This document shows, piece after piece, positions 27,699 through 36,238 of a stretch of DNA of 64,000 nucleotides. This DNA is from JAAYOS01 sp050950785. GTDB taxonomy: Bacteria > Bacillota > Clostridia > Oscillospirales > JAAYOS01. Position numbers and translations under genes: made by a program. A model generated the notes under the pieces. That model did not search any database, had not been told where the DNA came from, and saw nothing but the letters and a program-made list of their open reading frames with translations. The first letter of the stretch is position 1, and every line of letters starts with the position of its first letter. The stretch covers positions 1 through 64,000 of the forward strand of contig JBMNIG010000011.1 in the NCBI GenBank assembly GCA_050950785.1. The letters are read 5' to 3'.

Positions 27699-28883
27699 AT
27701 GCAAAGAAGTGAAACGGCTACAATAAAGCTTTATGAAGAGGACGCCTATATTAAGGAGTTTGAAGCGGTCGTTTTGTCATGTGAGAAAGAAAATGACCGT
27801 TATTTGGTATCCCTTGACAGGACATGTTTCTATCCGGAGGGCGGAGGACAGCCATCGGATAGAGGTTATATAGACAATACGCTTGTTTTCGATGTGCAGG
27901 AGAGAGACGGCGTTGTAATCCATTTTACGGACAAGCCGCTTGAACCGGGTAGTACGGTACGTGGTTCGATCGATTGGAACAGGCGATTTTCGAATATGCA
28001 GCAGCACAGCGGGGAACATATTCTCTCCGGTCTTATTGCCCAAATCAGCGGCTATGATAATGTGGGATTTCATATTGGCAGCGAGTTTGTTACCCTTGAT
28101 TTCAGCGGTCCTCTGACGACTGAACAGCTGCATGAGGCTGAGGCACGTGCCAACGACGCCATATACAAGAACCTCCCTGTGAATGCGGAATACTATACTA
28201 ATGAAGAGTTGAAGAATTTCAAATACCGCAGCAAAAAGGAGCTAAAGGGTCCGGTCCGTATTGTGGAAATTCCCGGATGTGATTGCTGCGCCTGTTGCGG
28301 GACCCATGTCAAAAGAACAGGTGAGGTTGGATCAATCAAGATAATAAAAGCACAAAATTATAAAGGTGGAACTCGGGTATTTATCCTTTGCGGTGCCAGA
28401 GCATTAAGTCATTTTCATAGTACGCTTCAGAGTGTGGACGAGATTTCGACGCTTCTTTCAGCAAAGCCTGAAGCCGTATCCGAAGCTACAGCACAGCTTT
28501 TAGAGGAAATCGATGACCTGAAGTCCCACGCATCTGTCCTGCGGGAAAATCTGTTCCATCTTATGGCAGAGCAAGTAAATCACGACCCGGACGATGAATT
28601 TTATTCAGAAGTTCTCAAGGATTTATCAGCCGATGAGCTTAGACAGTATGCACTGATACTCGTCCAAAAAGTAGGGACCTGCCTTCTGTTCTCCGGTCGG
28701 AAGGGTGAAGGATATCGATATGCAGTCGCTTCAACCAAACAGGACTGCCGGACGATTTCGAAAAGGATCAACAGCGAGTTGAACGGAAAAGGTGGCGGGT
28801 CACCGCAGCTTACACAAGGTGCTGTTAAATGTGAAGTGGAGGATATCGATAGCTTTATCCGATCTTTTTCGATTCCTTTTTAA
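27699..28883 (+). CDS. alaX: Alanyl-tRNA editing protein AlaX (long form)
   Basis: The ATG at 27699 with GGCGGAGGG upstream gives 394 residues. The upstream in-frame extension covers the promoter and is rejected. It has the AlaRS-like editing domain: FYPEGGGQPSDRG, QQHSGEHIL with the zinc-binding HxxxH (~100-108), and the second zinc motif CDCCACCGTH. A C-terminal DHHA1 domain (GKGGGSPQLTQG, ~365-376) marks the long AlaX type. It hydrolyses Ser- or Gly-tRNA(Ala) in trans. Monocistronic. Confidence 0.92.
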   Translation: MQRSETATIKLYEEDAYIKEFEAVVLSCEKENDRYLVSLDRTCFYPEGGGQPSDRGYIDNTLVFDVQERDGVVIHFTDKPLEPGSTVRGSIDWNRRFSNMQQHSGEHILSGLIAQISGYDNVGFHIGSEFVTLDFSGPLTTEQLHEAEARANDAIYKNLPVNAEYYTNEELKNFKYRSKKELKGPVRIVEIPGCDCCACCGTHVKRTGEVGSIKIIKAQNYKGGTRVFILCGARALSHFHSTLQSVDEISTLLSAKPEAVSEATAQLLEEIDDLKSHASVLRENLFHLMAEQVNHDPDDEFYSEVLKDLSADELRQYALILVQKVGTCLLFSGRKGEGYRYAVASTKQDCRTISKRINSELNGKGGGSPQLTQGAVKCEVEDIDSFIRSFSIPF

Positions 28884-28988
28884 GAATTATATGGGCATTT
28901 ACCACGAAATATTGAACATCCACCCGTTATTTTTTTGGGTTGTGTAAGGTTGTCCATTGTGATAAAATTATAACGGTCGAAACGTAGA

Positions 28989-30059
28989 ATGAAAGTCGGT
29001 GCTTATATGTCAGTTACATTTGCTCAGTTTCTTGAAGACCTAATCCATAATCCGGTTTTGATGGTTACCACAGCTCTGATGCTGGGTGTGATTTTGGTCA
29101 ACGGTTGGACAGACGCTCCCAATGCTATCGCAACATGCGTGTCCACCAGGGCAATGTCTCCTAAGGGCTCAATAGTATTAGCCGCAGTTTTCAACTTCCT
29201 TGGTGTCTTTGTAATGACATTGATCAACTCCACTGTCGCACAAACTGTATACAAGATGGTAGATTTTGGCGGAGATTCCCGCGTTGCCTTAACGGCACTA
29301 TGCGCGGCACTCTTCGCTATTGTTGTTTGGGCCACTGCCGCATGGCGATTTGGTATTCCCACAAGCGAAAGCCATGCGCTGATTGCAGGTATCAGCGGTG
29401 CGGCTATTGCTCTGCAGGGCGGCCTTAGCGGCATCAATGGCAGCGAGTGGATCAAGGTCGTTTATGGACTTGGCTTGTCAACATTTCTTGGTTTTGGCAG
29501 CGGTTGGATTTTGACGAAGCTCATTGAGTCGATTTTTAGGAGAGTCAACCGTCGAAAGGCAAATCAATTTTTTAAGTACGGGCAGATAGCCGGAGCTTCA
29601 GCAATGGCATTCATGCATGGAGCACAGGATGGCCAGAAGTTCATGGGTGTTTTCCTGCTGGGAGTATTTCTTGCGAAAGGGCAAGGGCAGGTAACGGTTT
29701 TTGACATACCCGTGTGGTTGATGATTTTATGTTCAGCGGTAATGGCACTTGGCACATCTATTGGAGGGTACCGTATAATAAAAGCTGTAGGCATGGATAT
29801 GGTGAAACTTGAGAAGCACCAGGGATTTGCAGCAGACATTGCAGCTTCCGGATGCCTGCTTATAGCATCATTAGCGAGTCTTCCTGTAAGCACGACCCAT
29901 ACCAAAACCACAGCAATTATGGGAGTTGGCGCCTCAAAAAGGATCAGATCTGTCAATTGGGGCGTTGTTAAGGAAATGGTTCTTGCCTGGGTGCTTACAT
30001 TTCCGGGTTGCGGACTAATAGGATATTTTATGGCGATCATATTCCTGCGTACGATGTAA
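28989..30059 (+). CDS. pit: PiT-family inorganic phosphate transporter
   Basis: A 356-residue membrane protein with the two PiT signature repeats: NGWTDAPNAIATCVSTRAM (~30-48) and MAFMHGAQDGQKFMGVF (~205-221). About ten hydrophobic segments flank them. It would import phosphate with H+ or Na+. Neither the ATG at 28989 nor the one at 29007 has a clear ribosome site; the first is given. A DUF47 gene follows 42 bp downstream, the usual partner. Confidence 0.92.
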   Translation: MKVGAYMSVTFAQFLEDLIHNPVLMVTTALMLGVILVNGWTDAPNAIATCVSTRAMSPKGSIVLAAVFNFLGVFVMTLINSTVAQTVYKMVDFGGDSRVALTALCAALFAIVVWATAAWRFGIPTSESHALIAGISGAAIALQGGLSGINGSEWIKVVYGLGLSTFLGFGSGWILTKLIESIFRRVNRRKANQFFKYGQIAGASAMAFMHGAQDGQKFMGVFLLGVFLAKGQGQVTVFDIPVWLMILCSAVMALGTSIGGYRIIKAVGMDMVKLEKHQGFAADIAASGCLLIASLASLPVSTTHTKTTAIMGVGASKRIRSVNWGVVKEMVLAWVLTFPGCGLIGYFMAIIFLRTM

Positions 30060-30101
30060 GATACTTTCACAGCAAAATGAAGCACAGAAATGAGGTTTGA
30101 C

Positions 30102-30728
30102 ATGGCTAAAAAGACAAATGATTATTACTTCAACAAACTTAACAAAGCTGTGGGATTTGCCTGCGAGGCTGCGGAAATGTTAAGCAATGTCCTTAGCAAT
30201 TTTTCGGTTGACACCCTCGAAGGAAAAATCAAGGAGATGCATGTAATAGAACATACTGCCGACATCGACAAACATGAGATGATGTCAAAACTTATTAATG
30301 AGTTCATCACTCCGATAGATCGGGAGGACATCATTCAAATCTCTCAGGAAATAGATGACATCATCGACAAGATCGAGGAAATCCTTCAGTGTGTTTACAT
30401 GTACAATCTCAAGAGTATTCGTGAGGAAGCGATAGCTTTTTCAGGTCTGATAGTTGAATCATGTAATACACTTAAAAAGGCGGTCGAGGAGTTTAGCAAT
30501 TTCAAAAAGTCCAAGACACTCAAAAGCTATATTATTGAATGTAACAGGCTTGAAGATGAAGGTGACCGACTTTATACAGAAGTTATCCGCAAACTTTATA
30601 CACACCTCACCGGAGATACTGTTCAACTTTTCTCATGGGTCAAAATTTTCGACCTGTTTGAGAGCACATGCGACTCATGTGAGCACGCAGCAAACTCACT
30701 AGAGCGTGTTGCACTGAAAAACTATTGA
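30102..30728 (+). CDS. DUF47/PhoU-like phosphate transport accessory protein
   Basis: The ATG at 30102 with GAGGT five bases upstream gives 208 residues; an in-frame ATG at 30090 lies within the ribosome site. The all-helical product has paired acidic motifs (HVIEHTADIDKHEM..., ECNRLEDEGDRLYTEVI) typical of the metal-binding PhoU fold in DUF47. Such proteins gate the PiT transporter encoded just upstream (family knowledge). Cytoplasmic. Confidence 0.9.
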   Translation: MAKKTNDYYFNKLNKAVGFACEAAEMLSNVLSNFSVDTLEGKIKEMHVIEHTADIDKHEMMSKLINEFITPIDREDIIQISQEIDDIIDKIEEILQCVYMYNLKSIREEAIAFSGLIVESCNTLKKAVEEFSNFKKSKTLKSYIIECNRLEDEGDRLYTEVIRKLYTHLTGDTVQLFSWVKIFDLFESTCDSCEHAANSLERVALKNY

Positions 30729-30807
30729 TCGGATGTATCCTTCAACAACGGTTCTGCAATTTGCTTGCAACGCCCTGCCTTCAGAATGTGAATGCTGATG
30801 GAGGTGT

Positions 30808-31119
30808 ATGTCTGTGCAGGAATATGAAAAAATACTTGAACAACTGATCGGTATTGCGAAACCTGATAAGCTGATACTATACGGTACAAAGCGCGATGTT
30901 GCTACGGGCGTGGTAAAAGATATTGACGTATGCCTAGTGGCGGAAACAGCAGACAAGAGTGCATTGGAACGCGAGCTCTATCTCTCGATCGATTCCGATA
31001 TCTCATTCGACATAATAATATATAGACCGGTTGAATGGGAAACCCTGACAGCAGATCAGCAGAGCTTTGCCCATAGGATCCTTGAGAAAGGGACTGTAGT
31101 CTATGAGCGCCAGACGTAG
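30808..31119 (+). CDS. MNT-type minimal nucleotidyltransferase (antitoxin-like)
   Basis: A 103-residue protein with KLILYGTKRDVATGVVKDID: the nucleotidyltransferase GS motif (here GT) followed by the DxD pair as DID, and a later FDIIIY that gives the third Asp. The start could also be the GTG at 30814, which is better spaced from GGAGG. The HEPN gene overlaps its 3' end by 17 bp. In characterised MNT/HEPN pairs the MNT protein neutralises the HEPN RNase by adding AMP to it. Here the changed GS motif leaves activity uncertain. Confidence 0.8.
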   Translation: MSVQEYEKILEQLIGIAKPDKLILYGTKRDVATGVVKDIDVCLVAETADKSALERELYLSIDSDISFDIIIYRPVEWETLTADQQSFAHRILEKGTVVYERQT

Positions 31120-31546
31120 CTCCAACAATACCGATAGTAGAAGATACTACGAATGGTTGGACAGAGCCCAGGCTGACTTGCAGTCGGCACGCCTGTTGAT
31201 GGCTGGCGGAGGGGATTTTAACACTGTAGTTTTTCACTGCCACCAAGTAGCGGAAAAGGCACTTAAGGGTTATTTGTTGTTTCGCACAAGACGCCACTAT
31301 GACGGACATAATATAACTTTTTTGGTTCGCAGAGCCATTCAGTTGGATCCTGACTTTGTCCCGTTTCTTGAAGACAGTCCACCACTAAACCGCTATTATA
31401 TCGAAACGAGATATCCGACAGATATACCTTTTGTGTTGGATGAAGACAAACTAAGGGATGCACTTCAATATTCAGTAAAAATATATCAGCTAATTGCTTC
31501 AAAATTACGCAATGAACCTGAAGCTTTTTACACACCAGGTGTATGA
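31103..31546 (+). CDS. HEPN-domain protein (toxin-like partner of MNT)
   Basis: A 147-residue helical protein with the HEPN pattern WLDRAQADLQSARLLM, VVFHCHQVAEKALKGYLL and a basic RTRRHYDGHNI. This last segment contains RHYDGH, an R-x4-H motif like the catalytic motif of HEPN RNases. The C-terminal NRYYIETRYPTDIP segment is also typical of the family. It overlaps the MNT gene, the usual order being variable. It is probably a toxin-antitoxin or nucleotide-handling pair; toxicity is untested. Confidence 0.82.
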   Translation: MSARRSSNNTDSRRYYEWLDRAQADLQSARLLMAGGGDFNTVVFHCHQVAEKALKGYLLFRTRRHYDGHNITFLVRRAIQLDPDFVPFLEDSPPLNRYYIETRYPTDIPFVLDEDKLRDALQYSVKIYQLIASKLRNEPEAFYTPGV

Positions 31547-31587
31547 AGCCGGCTGTTACTTGGCTGTCGTATCGGTTTCTAAATCGG

Positions 31588-31616
31588 TTGACAGCCTTTG
31601 GATTATATATTATAAT
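31588..31616 (+). promoter_or_regulatory. Promoter of guaB, overlapping an upstream stem
   Basis: TTGACA (31588-31593), 17 bp, TATAAT (31611-31616): a consensus promoter. Its -35 lies in the right arm of GGCTGTC (31562)/GACAGCC (31590), a weak terminator-like stem after the HEPN gene. The 5' leader has a hairpin at 31640-31685 (ATATG-T-GGTGCAA/TTGCGCCATAT). Confidence 0.75.
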
Positions 31617-31756
31617 ACCCAATCAAATTCAGGCGAATGATATGTGGTGCAACCGTATAAACATTACCGTGTATTTGCGCCATATTGATGTACGAAAATT
31701 GTTGTTACTGCACAGGACTATTTGAAAAAGACACAGAAGTATGAAAGGAGAACAAC

Positions 31757-33229
31757 GTGGTCAATCCGGATTATTCTGAGAAATTTATTAAAGAAGGCCT
31801 TACATTTGATGACGTACTGCTGATCCCTGCTGCAAGTGAGGTCCTTCCAAAGAACGTAAATGTTTCCACACATGTAACAAAGAAGATAAAGCTGAACATA
31901 CCTATAATGAGTGCAGCAATGGACACCGTAACAGAAAGCCGTATGGCTATTGCCATGTCACGTGAAGGTGGAATCGGAGTTATTCATAAGAACATGTCCA
32001 TTGAGGAGCAGGCTGACCATGTCGACATGGTCAAGCGTTCCGAAAACGGAGTAATAACAAATCCCTTTTTCCTTTCACCCGATCACACTTTGCGGGACGC
32101 TGACGACCTGATGGCAAAATACCGTATTTCGGGGGTGCCCATCTGCACAGATAATAAGCTTGTGGGGATAATAACCAACAGGGACTTAAAATTCGAAGAG
32201 GATATGACTCAGCCCATCCGCGACGTGATGACTACCAAAAACCTCATCACCGCACCTGTAGGAACCACTTTGCAGCAAGCTAAGGAGATACTGCGCAAAC
32301 ATAAGATCGAGAAGCTTCCCTTGGTTGACGAGAACTTTTCGCTGAAAGGTCTAATAACGATCAAGGATATTGAAAAGGCGCAGACTTATCCCAACACATC
32401 CCGTGACGAAAACGGTAGGCTCCTTGTTGCTGCGGCTATCGGAGCCACTGGTGATGTTCTTGAGAGAGCTCAGGAGTTGATCAACGCTGGGTGCGATCTC
32501 CTGGTGCTGGATTCGGCACATGGACATTCAAGGAATATCCTTGAAGCTGTCAGTAAAGTGAAGTCGAAGTTGCCGGGCGCTCAGTTGGTTGCCGGAAATG
32601 TTGCCACCGCCGAAGGAGCCCGCGCGCTGATCGATGCTGGTGCGGATTGCATCAAGGTCGGAATTGGACCCGGATCGATTTGCACCACTCGCGTAGTGGC
32701 AGGTATAGGAGTCCCGCAAATCACCGCGGTATATGACGCTGCCTGTGTAGCTCATAGCCTTGGAATTCCCGTGATAAGCGACGGGGGAATAAAATATTCA
32801 GGAGACATCGTCAAAGCTATAGCAGCAGGGGCCGATGTAGTAATGCTGGGATCCCTTCTTGCCGGGTGTGACGAAAGCCCGGGAGAAGACGAGATTTTCC
32901 AGGGACGTAAATTCAAGGTGTATCGTGGGATGGGATCCATAGCCTCTATGACCAAGGGAAGCCGTGACCGTTACTTCCAGGACAGCAACGGGAAACTGGT
33001 ACCCGAAGGCGTAGAAGGGCGTGTTCCATATAAGGGACCTGTTAGCGAATCTATGTTCCAGCTTATCGGCGGTCTGCGTGCCGGAATGGGCTATTGCGGA
33101 GCAGCAACTATAAACGATCTTCAGCAAAACTCTAAGTTTATTCGCATTACCGGTGCCGGTCTGAAAGAGAGCCATCCCCATGATATCTATATAACAAAAG
33201 AATCTCCGAATTATTCGATAAGTCCTTAA
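31757..33229 (+). CDS. guaB: Inosine-5'-monophosphate dehydrogenase
   Basis: GTG start with AAAGGAG six bases upstream; 490 residues, the usual length. It has the N-terminal barrel entry FDDVLLIPA, two CBS domains (~95-210), the catalytic loop GPGSICTTRVV with active-site Cys (~305), the IMP phosphate site SDGGIKYSGD, the flap (YRGMGSIASM) and the terminal RITGAGLKESHPH. It converts IMP to XMP with NAD+, the committed step to GMP. It appears monocistronic from the consensus promoter at 31588. Confidence 0.97.
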   Translation: MVNPDYSEKFIKEGLTFDDVLLIPAASEVLPKNVNVSTHVTKKIKLNIPIMSAAMDTVTESRMAIAMSREGGIGVIHKNMSIEEQADHVDMVKRSENGVITNPFFLSPDHTLRDADDLMAKYRISGVPICTDNKLVGIITNRDLKFEEDMTQPIRDVMTTKNLITAPVGTTLQQAKEILRKHKIEKLPLVDENFSLKGLITIKDIEKAQTYPNTSRDENGRLLVAAAIGATGDVLERAQELINAGCDLLVLDSAHGHSRNILEAVSKVKSKLPGAQLVAGNVATAEGARALIDAGADCIKVGIGPGSICTTRVVAGIGVPQITAVYDAACVAHSLGIPVISDGGIKYSGDIVKAIAAGADVVMLGSLLAGCDESPGEDEIFQGRKFKVYRGMGSIASMTKGSRDRYFQDSNGKLVPEGVEGRVPYKGPVSESMFQLIGGLRAGMGYCGAATINDLQQNSKFIRITGAGLKESHPHDIYITKESPNYSISP

Positions 33230-33268
33230 TAGATCAACCAATCATGAGCTGCGAGACGGGAGAATACG

Positions 33269-33400
33269 ATGAGGCAATTGATTTCAAATAATAACTGTCG
33301 CCGCTATATGCTACACAGTACAGATACTATTGCTTTCGACTATTGGGATGGTATAGTTCCAATAGAGCCAAAAATGCGCAGCTCTGAGAATCAAGATTAA
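33269..33400 (+). CDS. Possible 43-residue hypothetical protein
   Basis: A short ORF with ACGGGAG six bases before ATG. It encodes a polar 43-residue peptide with no recognised motif, containing FDYWDGIVPIEP. It lies between guaB and a strong hairpin (33405-33445). The ribosome site and the hairpin right after the stop favour a real gene; lack of homology knowledge keeps confidence low. Confidence 0.4.
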   Translation: MRQLISNNNCRRYMLHSTDTIAFDYWDGIVPIEPKMRSSENQD

Positions 33401-33404
33401 TGAA

Positions 33405-33445
33405 GTGCCGGGGATTGCCGCGGTTTTGCGGGCAATACCCGGCAC
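33405..33445 (+). other. Strong G+C-rich hairpin upstream of phosphoesterase gene
   Basis: GTGCCGGG-ATTGCC and GGCAAT-CCCGGCAC pair with minor bulges around the loop GCGGTTTTGCG. No T-tract follows. It may end the upstream transcript by other means or protect the 5' end of the downstream mRNA. Confidence 0.55.
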
Positions 33446-33466
33446 CTGATGAATTGAGGTAGGGCA

Positions 33467-34069
33467 ATGAAGATTTTGCTTGTCTCCGACGAGGAAAGTT
33501 CATACATCTGGGATTATTTTGACCCGGAACGATTCAAGGGTGTTGAGCTTATCATCTCTTGCGGAGACCTTGATGCAACGTACCTTTCTTTTCTTGCGAC
33601 TATGATCCCGGCCGAAGTACTATATGTACATGGGAACCACGACAAAAAGTATCTTAAGAAGCCCCCGGAAGGGTGCACGAGCATTGACGACAAGATTTTT
33701 GTATATAAAGGTATACGTTTTTTCGGTCTTGGCGGGAGCAGAAGCCTGCATATCAGAGAAGGTGAGTTTCAATATACAGAGCGTCAAATGAGAAGCAGGA
33801 TCCGGAAGAGGAAATGGGATCTCATGAAACACAAGGGTTTTGACGTTCTTGTGACCCATTCTCCTGCCCATGGCCTAGGTGATATGCCGGGCACCTTTCA
33901 TGAAGGGTTTCAAGTTTTTCGAAATCTGCTTGATAACTATCAGCCCCGATATCATTTTTTCGGGCATGTTCATAAGCGATACTGCAGTAAAAAAGAGGAG
34001 ATCATCCAATACGGAAGGACTACACTAATTAACGCCTGTGGATATAAGATAATAGAATATCAAGATTGA
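33467..34069 (+). CDS. Calcineurin-like metallophosphoesterase
   Basis: A 200-residue soluble protein (GAGGTAGGGCA site). Motifs: SDEESSYIWDYFDPE (first Asp, no paired His), CGDLD, VHGNHDKKYL, THSPAHGLGD and FGHVHKRY. The metal-binding set is essentially complete, apart from the altered first motif (LLVSDEES in place of DxH). It is cytoplasmic, with no signal sequence. Related proteins are phosphodiesterases of nucleotides or nucleic acids; the substrate is unknown. It precedes the ParB-like/BMP fusion by 75 bp. Confidence 0.82.
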   Translation: MKILLVSDEESSYIWDYFDPERFKGVELIISCGDLDATYLSFLATMIPAEVLYVHGNHDKKYLKKPPEGCTSIDDKIFVYKGIRFFGLGGSRSLHIREGEFQYTERQMRSRIRKRKWDLMKHKGFDVLVTHSPAHGLGDMPGTFHEGFQVFRNLLDNYQPRYHFFGHVHKRYCSKKEEIIQYGRTTLINACGYKIIEYQD

Positions 34070-34144
34070 TCAACTCAAAACGCTCCAAAGCAAGCTGATT
34101 TTGGAGATAGTCACAAGTGTATAGCAGGGGGAGAGGTGTATTGC

Positions 34145-36043
34145 ATGGCGGATCAGAACTCGTTATTGGAATACCTGGCTGCAAGGAGAGCCGGTAAGAG
34201 ATATTTTGCCGAGCACGACGGAAAGAGAGGCGGAACAGGATACCTTGACGTCTTAGAAGACAAATTACGGGAAATTGAAACTGTCGGAGAAATCAGACTT
34301 GGAACCTACGAGATCCCGCTTGAAAACATTGTAGGTACCTATACGGCAGCACGCAGCACTGCCTTTGCAGGAAACTTTATGCCGCTATTAGGTGAGGGAA
34401 CTGAATTTGCCTCCAAGTGGCAGTCTCTTTACTCGCATCATATCAAGGTAGGAATAAGTGACCCCATAAAAGTCTATGAGTTTTTGAACAAGTTCTATGT
34501 GCTGGAAGGCAATAAGCGTGTGTCGGTTCTTAATTATGTAGGAGCTTATTCTGTCAGGGCAGATGTTATCCGTATAGTGCCCAAAAGGGATCCTAAGGAC
34601 CGTGAAATTTCCATATATTATGAGTTTTTAGACTACAACTCACAGATACTTGCGTTTGTGGGGATGTGGTTTAGTAAACGTGGCTCCTTTACTAAACTTA
34701 TGTCCGAGGCAAGGAGCTTCTCGGAGAAAGTACCTCAGCTAAAAGGCAAAAAGCCCCACGAGTGGCTACCTCAAGTATTCAGGGACTTCTCACGCCAGTA
34801 TAAAGCTGCAGGCTTTGGTTCGTTAGATATAACCACCGGAGATGCTTTTGTTGAGTATGTTAAAATTTACGGCTTTCCATACGGGGAGCCATACGAACTG
34901 CTCGGACACAGAGTCCGCAATTGCGAGGCACAGTTTAGACTTGTTGCAGGAAAGGGTGGACAGAAAGTAATCGATTTAGGCGATGTACGCAGGACCGGAG
35001 GGCTGAAGCTGATTCCGAAAATATCACAGCGCAGGGCGAGGGCGGTCTTTGTTTACCGTTCACCGTATGACAAGTCACCTCGAACACGCGCCCACGAATA
35101 CGGCCGACTGCAAGCGGAGAAACGCTTAGAGGGCCGTTTTGTGACTGAGGCTGTGTACGGGATAGGTGAAAAAGATGCTCACAACTGTTTAGTTGAAATT
35201 GCAAAGACGAAACCGGATATAATTTTTACTGTCAACTCGAGGTATGGACATGCTTCACTGCAGACATCCCTTGAATCCTCCGGTGTGATAGTTTTCAACT
35301 GCAATCACACACAGCCTGGAAAACGCCTAAATACTTACTACTGCAAACTGTATGAGCTTACATTCATGCTTGGCATTTTAGCAGGCTCATACACAAAATC
35401 CAATATTATCGGTTTTATTATGCAGCCGCCAAGTATCGTTCGTTCCACATACGGCATCAATGCCTTCGCACTTGGAGCCAGACTCGTAAATCACAATGTT
35501 CGCGTTTTACGGGCTTCAATGCGCAGTGAATATTCAGCTCAGGAGGACAGGATGCTGCGGGCAGAGTTGGCCTCGAAGGGCGTTGACGTTGTTTACAGTC
35601 AGTACCCCAATGAAGATCCCGCCTGGTTGAACAGATTTGATAACCTCTACGGGATGCTTTGCGCCGTCACACCAAACGGCAGCGTCGCTGATTATCTAGC
35701 AACCTCGGCGTGGAACTGGGACGTAGTATACACAAAGATCCTGGGTGACTATTTGGACGGAAACTACGATTTTCTTCTCAAGACACCTGAGAGCACTCTG
35801 AATTTTTGGCTTGGCTTGTCCACAGGTGCCACTGATGTCTATATGGCAGATATCGTGCTGGGGCCGCACACAGTGAGACTTGGAAAAATCTTCAGAGAGC
35901 TGTTGGAACAGTCTCATATACATCCATTTAGTGGACCGGTCAAAGATAATCAGGGGATCGTTAGAATAGCGAAAAACGATATACCCACATTGCTCGATAT
36001 TCAAAATATGCGATGGCTTTGTGATATCATATATGACGAGTGA
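34145..36043 (+). CDS. ParB-like N-terminus fused to BMP/PnrA-type ligand-binding domain
   Basis: The ATG at 34145 with GGGGGAGAGG upstream gives 632 residues. Residues ~100-150 contain KFYVLEGNKRVSVLNYVGA, a ParB/Srx-like motif. From ~300 to 560 the protein reads as a periplasmic-binding-type BMP (PnrA) domain: AVFVYRSPYDKSPRTRAHEYGR, KPDIIFTVNSRYG, LAGSYTKSNIIGFI and DVVYSQY. PnrA proteins bind nucleosides outside the cell, but here there is no signal peptide or lipobox. The protein should therefore be cytoplasmic and may sense nucleosides. It lies next to guaB and phosphoesterase genes. Confidence 0.72.
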   Translation: MADQNSLLEYLAARRAGKRYFAEHDGKRGGTGYLDVLEDKLREIETVGEIRLGTYEIPLENIVGTYTAARSTAFAGNFMPLLGEGTEFASKWQSLYSHHIKVGISDPIKVYEFLNKFYVLEGNKRVSVLNYVGAYSVRADVIRIVPKRDPKDREISIYYEFLDYNSQILAFVGMWFSKRGSFTKLMSEARSFSEKVPQLKGKKPHEWLPQVFRDFSRQYKAAGFGSLDITTGDAFVEYVKIYGFPYGEPYELLGHRVRNCEAQFRLVAGKGGQKVIDLGDVRRTGGLKLIPKISQRRARAVFVYRSPYDKSPRTRAHEYGRLQAEKRLEGRFVTEAVYGIGEKDAHNCLVEIAKTKPDIIFTVNSRYGHASLQTSLESSGVIVFNCNHTQPGKRLNTYYCKLYELTFMLGILAGSYTKSNIIGFIMQPPSIVRSTYGINAFALGARLVNHNVRVLRASMRSEYSAQEDRMLRAELASKGVDVVYSQYPNEDPAWLNRFDNLYGMLCAVTPNGSVADYLATSAWNWDVVYTKILGDYLDGNYDFLLKTPESTLNFWLGLSTGATDVYMADIVLGPHTVRLGKIFRELLEQSHIHPFSGPVKDNQGIVRIAKNDIPTLLDIQNMRWLCDIIYDE

Positions 36044-36097
36044 TGTCCTTTGCCGATCCATGCTTTAGCGATTCTGAGCTTTAGCAAATAAAAGATA

Positions 36098-36126
36098 TTG
36101 ACGTATTTTTAACACAGTCTTATAAT
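36098..36126 (+). promoter_or_regulatory. Promoter for UDP-sugar dehydrogenase gene
   Basis: TTGACG (36098-36103), 17-bp spacer, TATAAT (36121-36126), about 113 bp before the start codon. Confidence 0.7.
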
Positions 36127-36238
36127 CTACATAAGCACAGATAATGCTGAAACTGGTGGATTTATAAAACTATTTGGCATCAGTCTTTGTTTGCAAGCAT
36201 GGATGTAAAAAGCGGAATTAGAAAAATTGGAGGAACTT

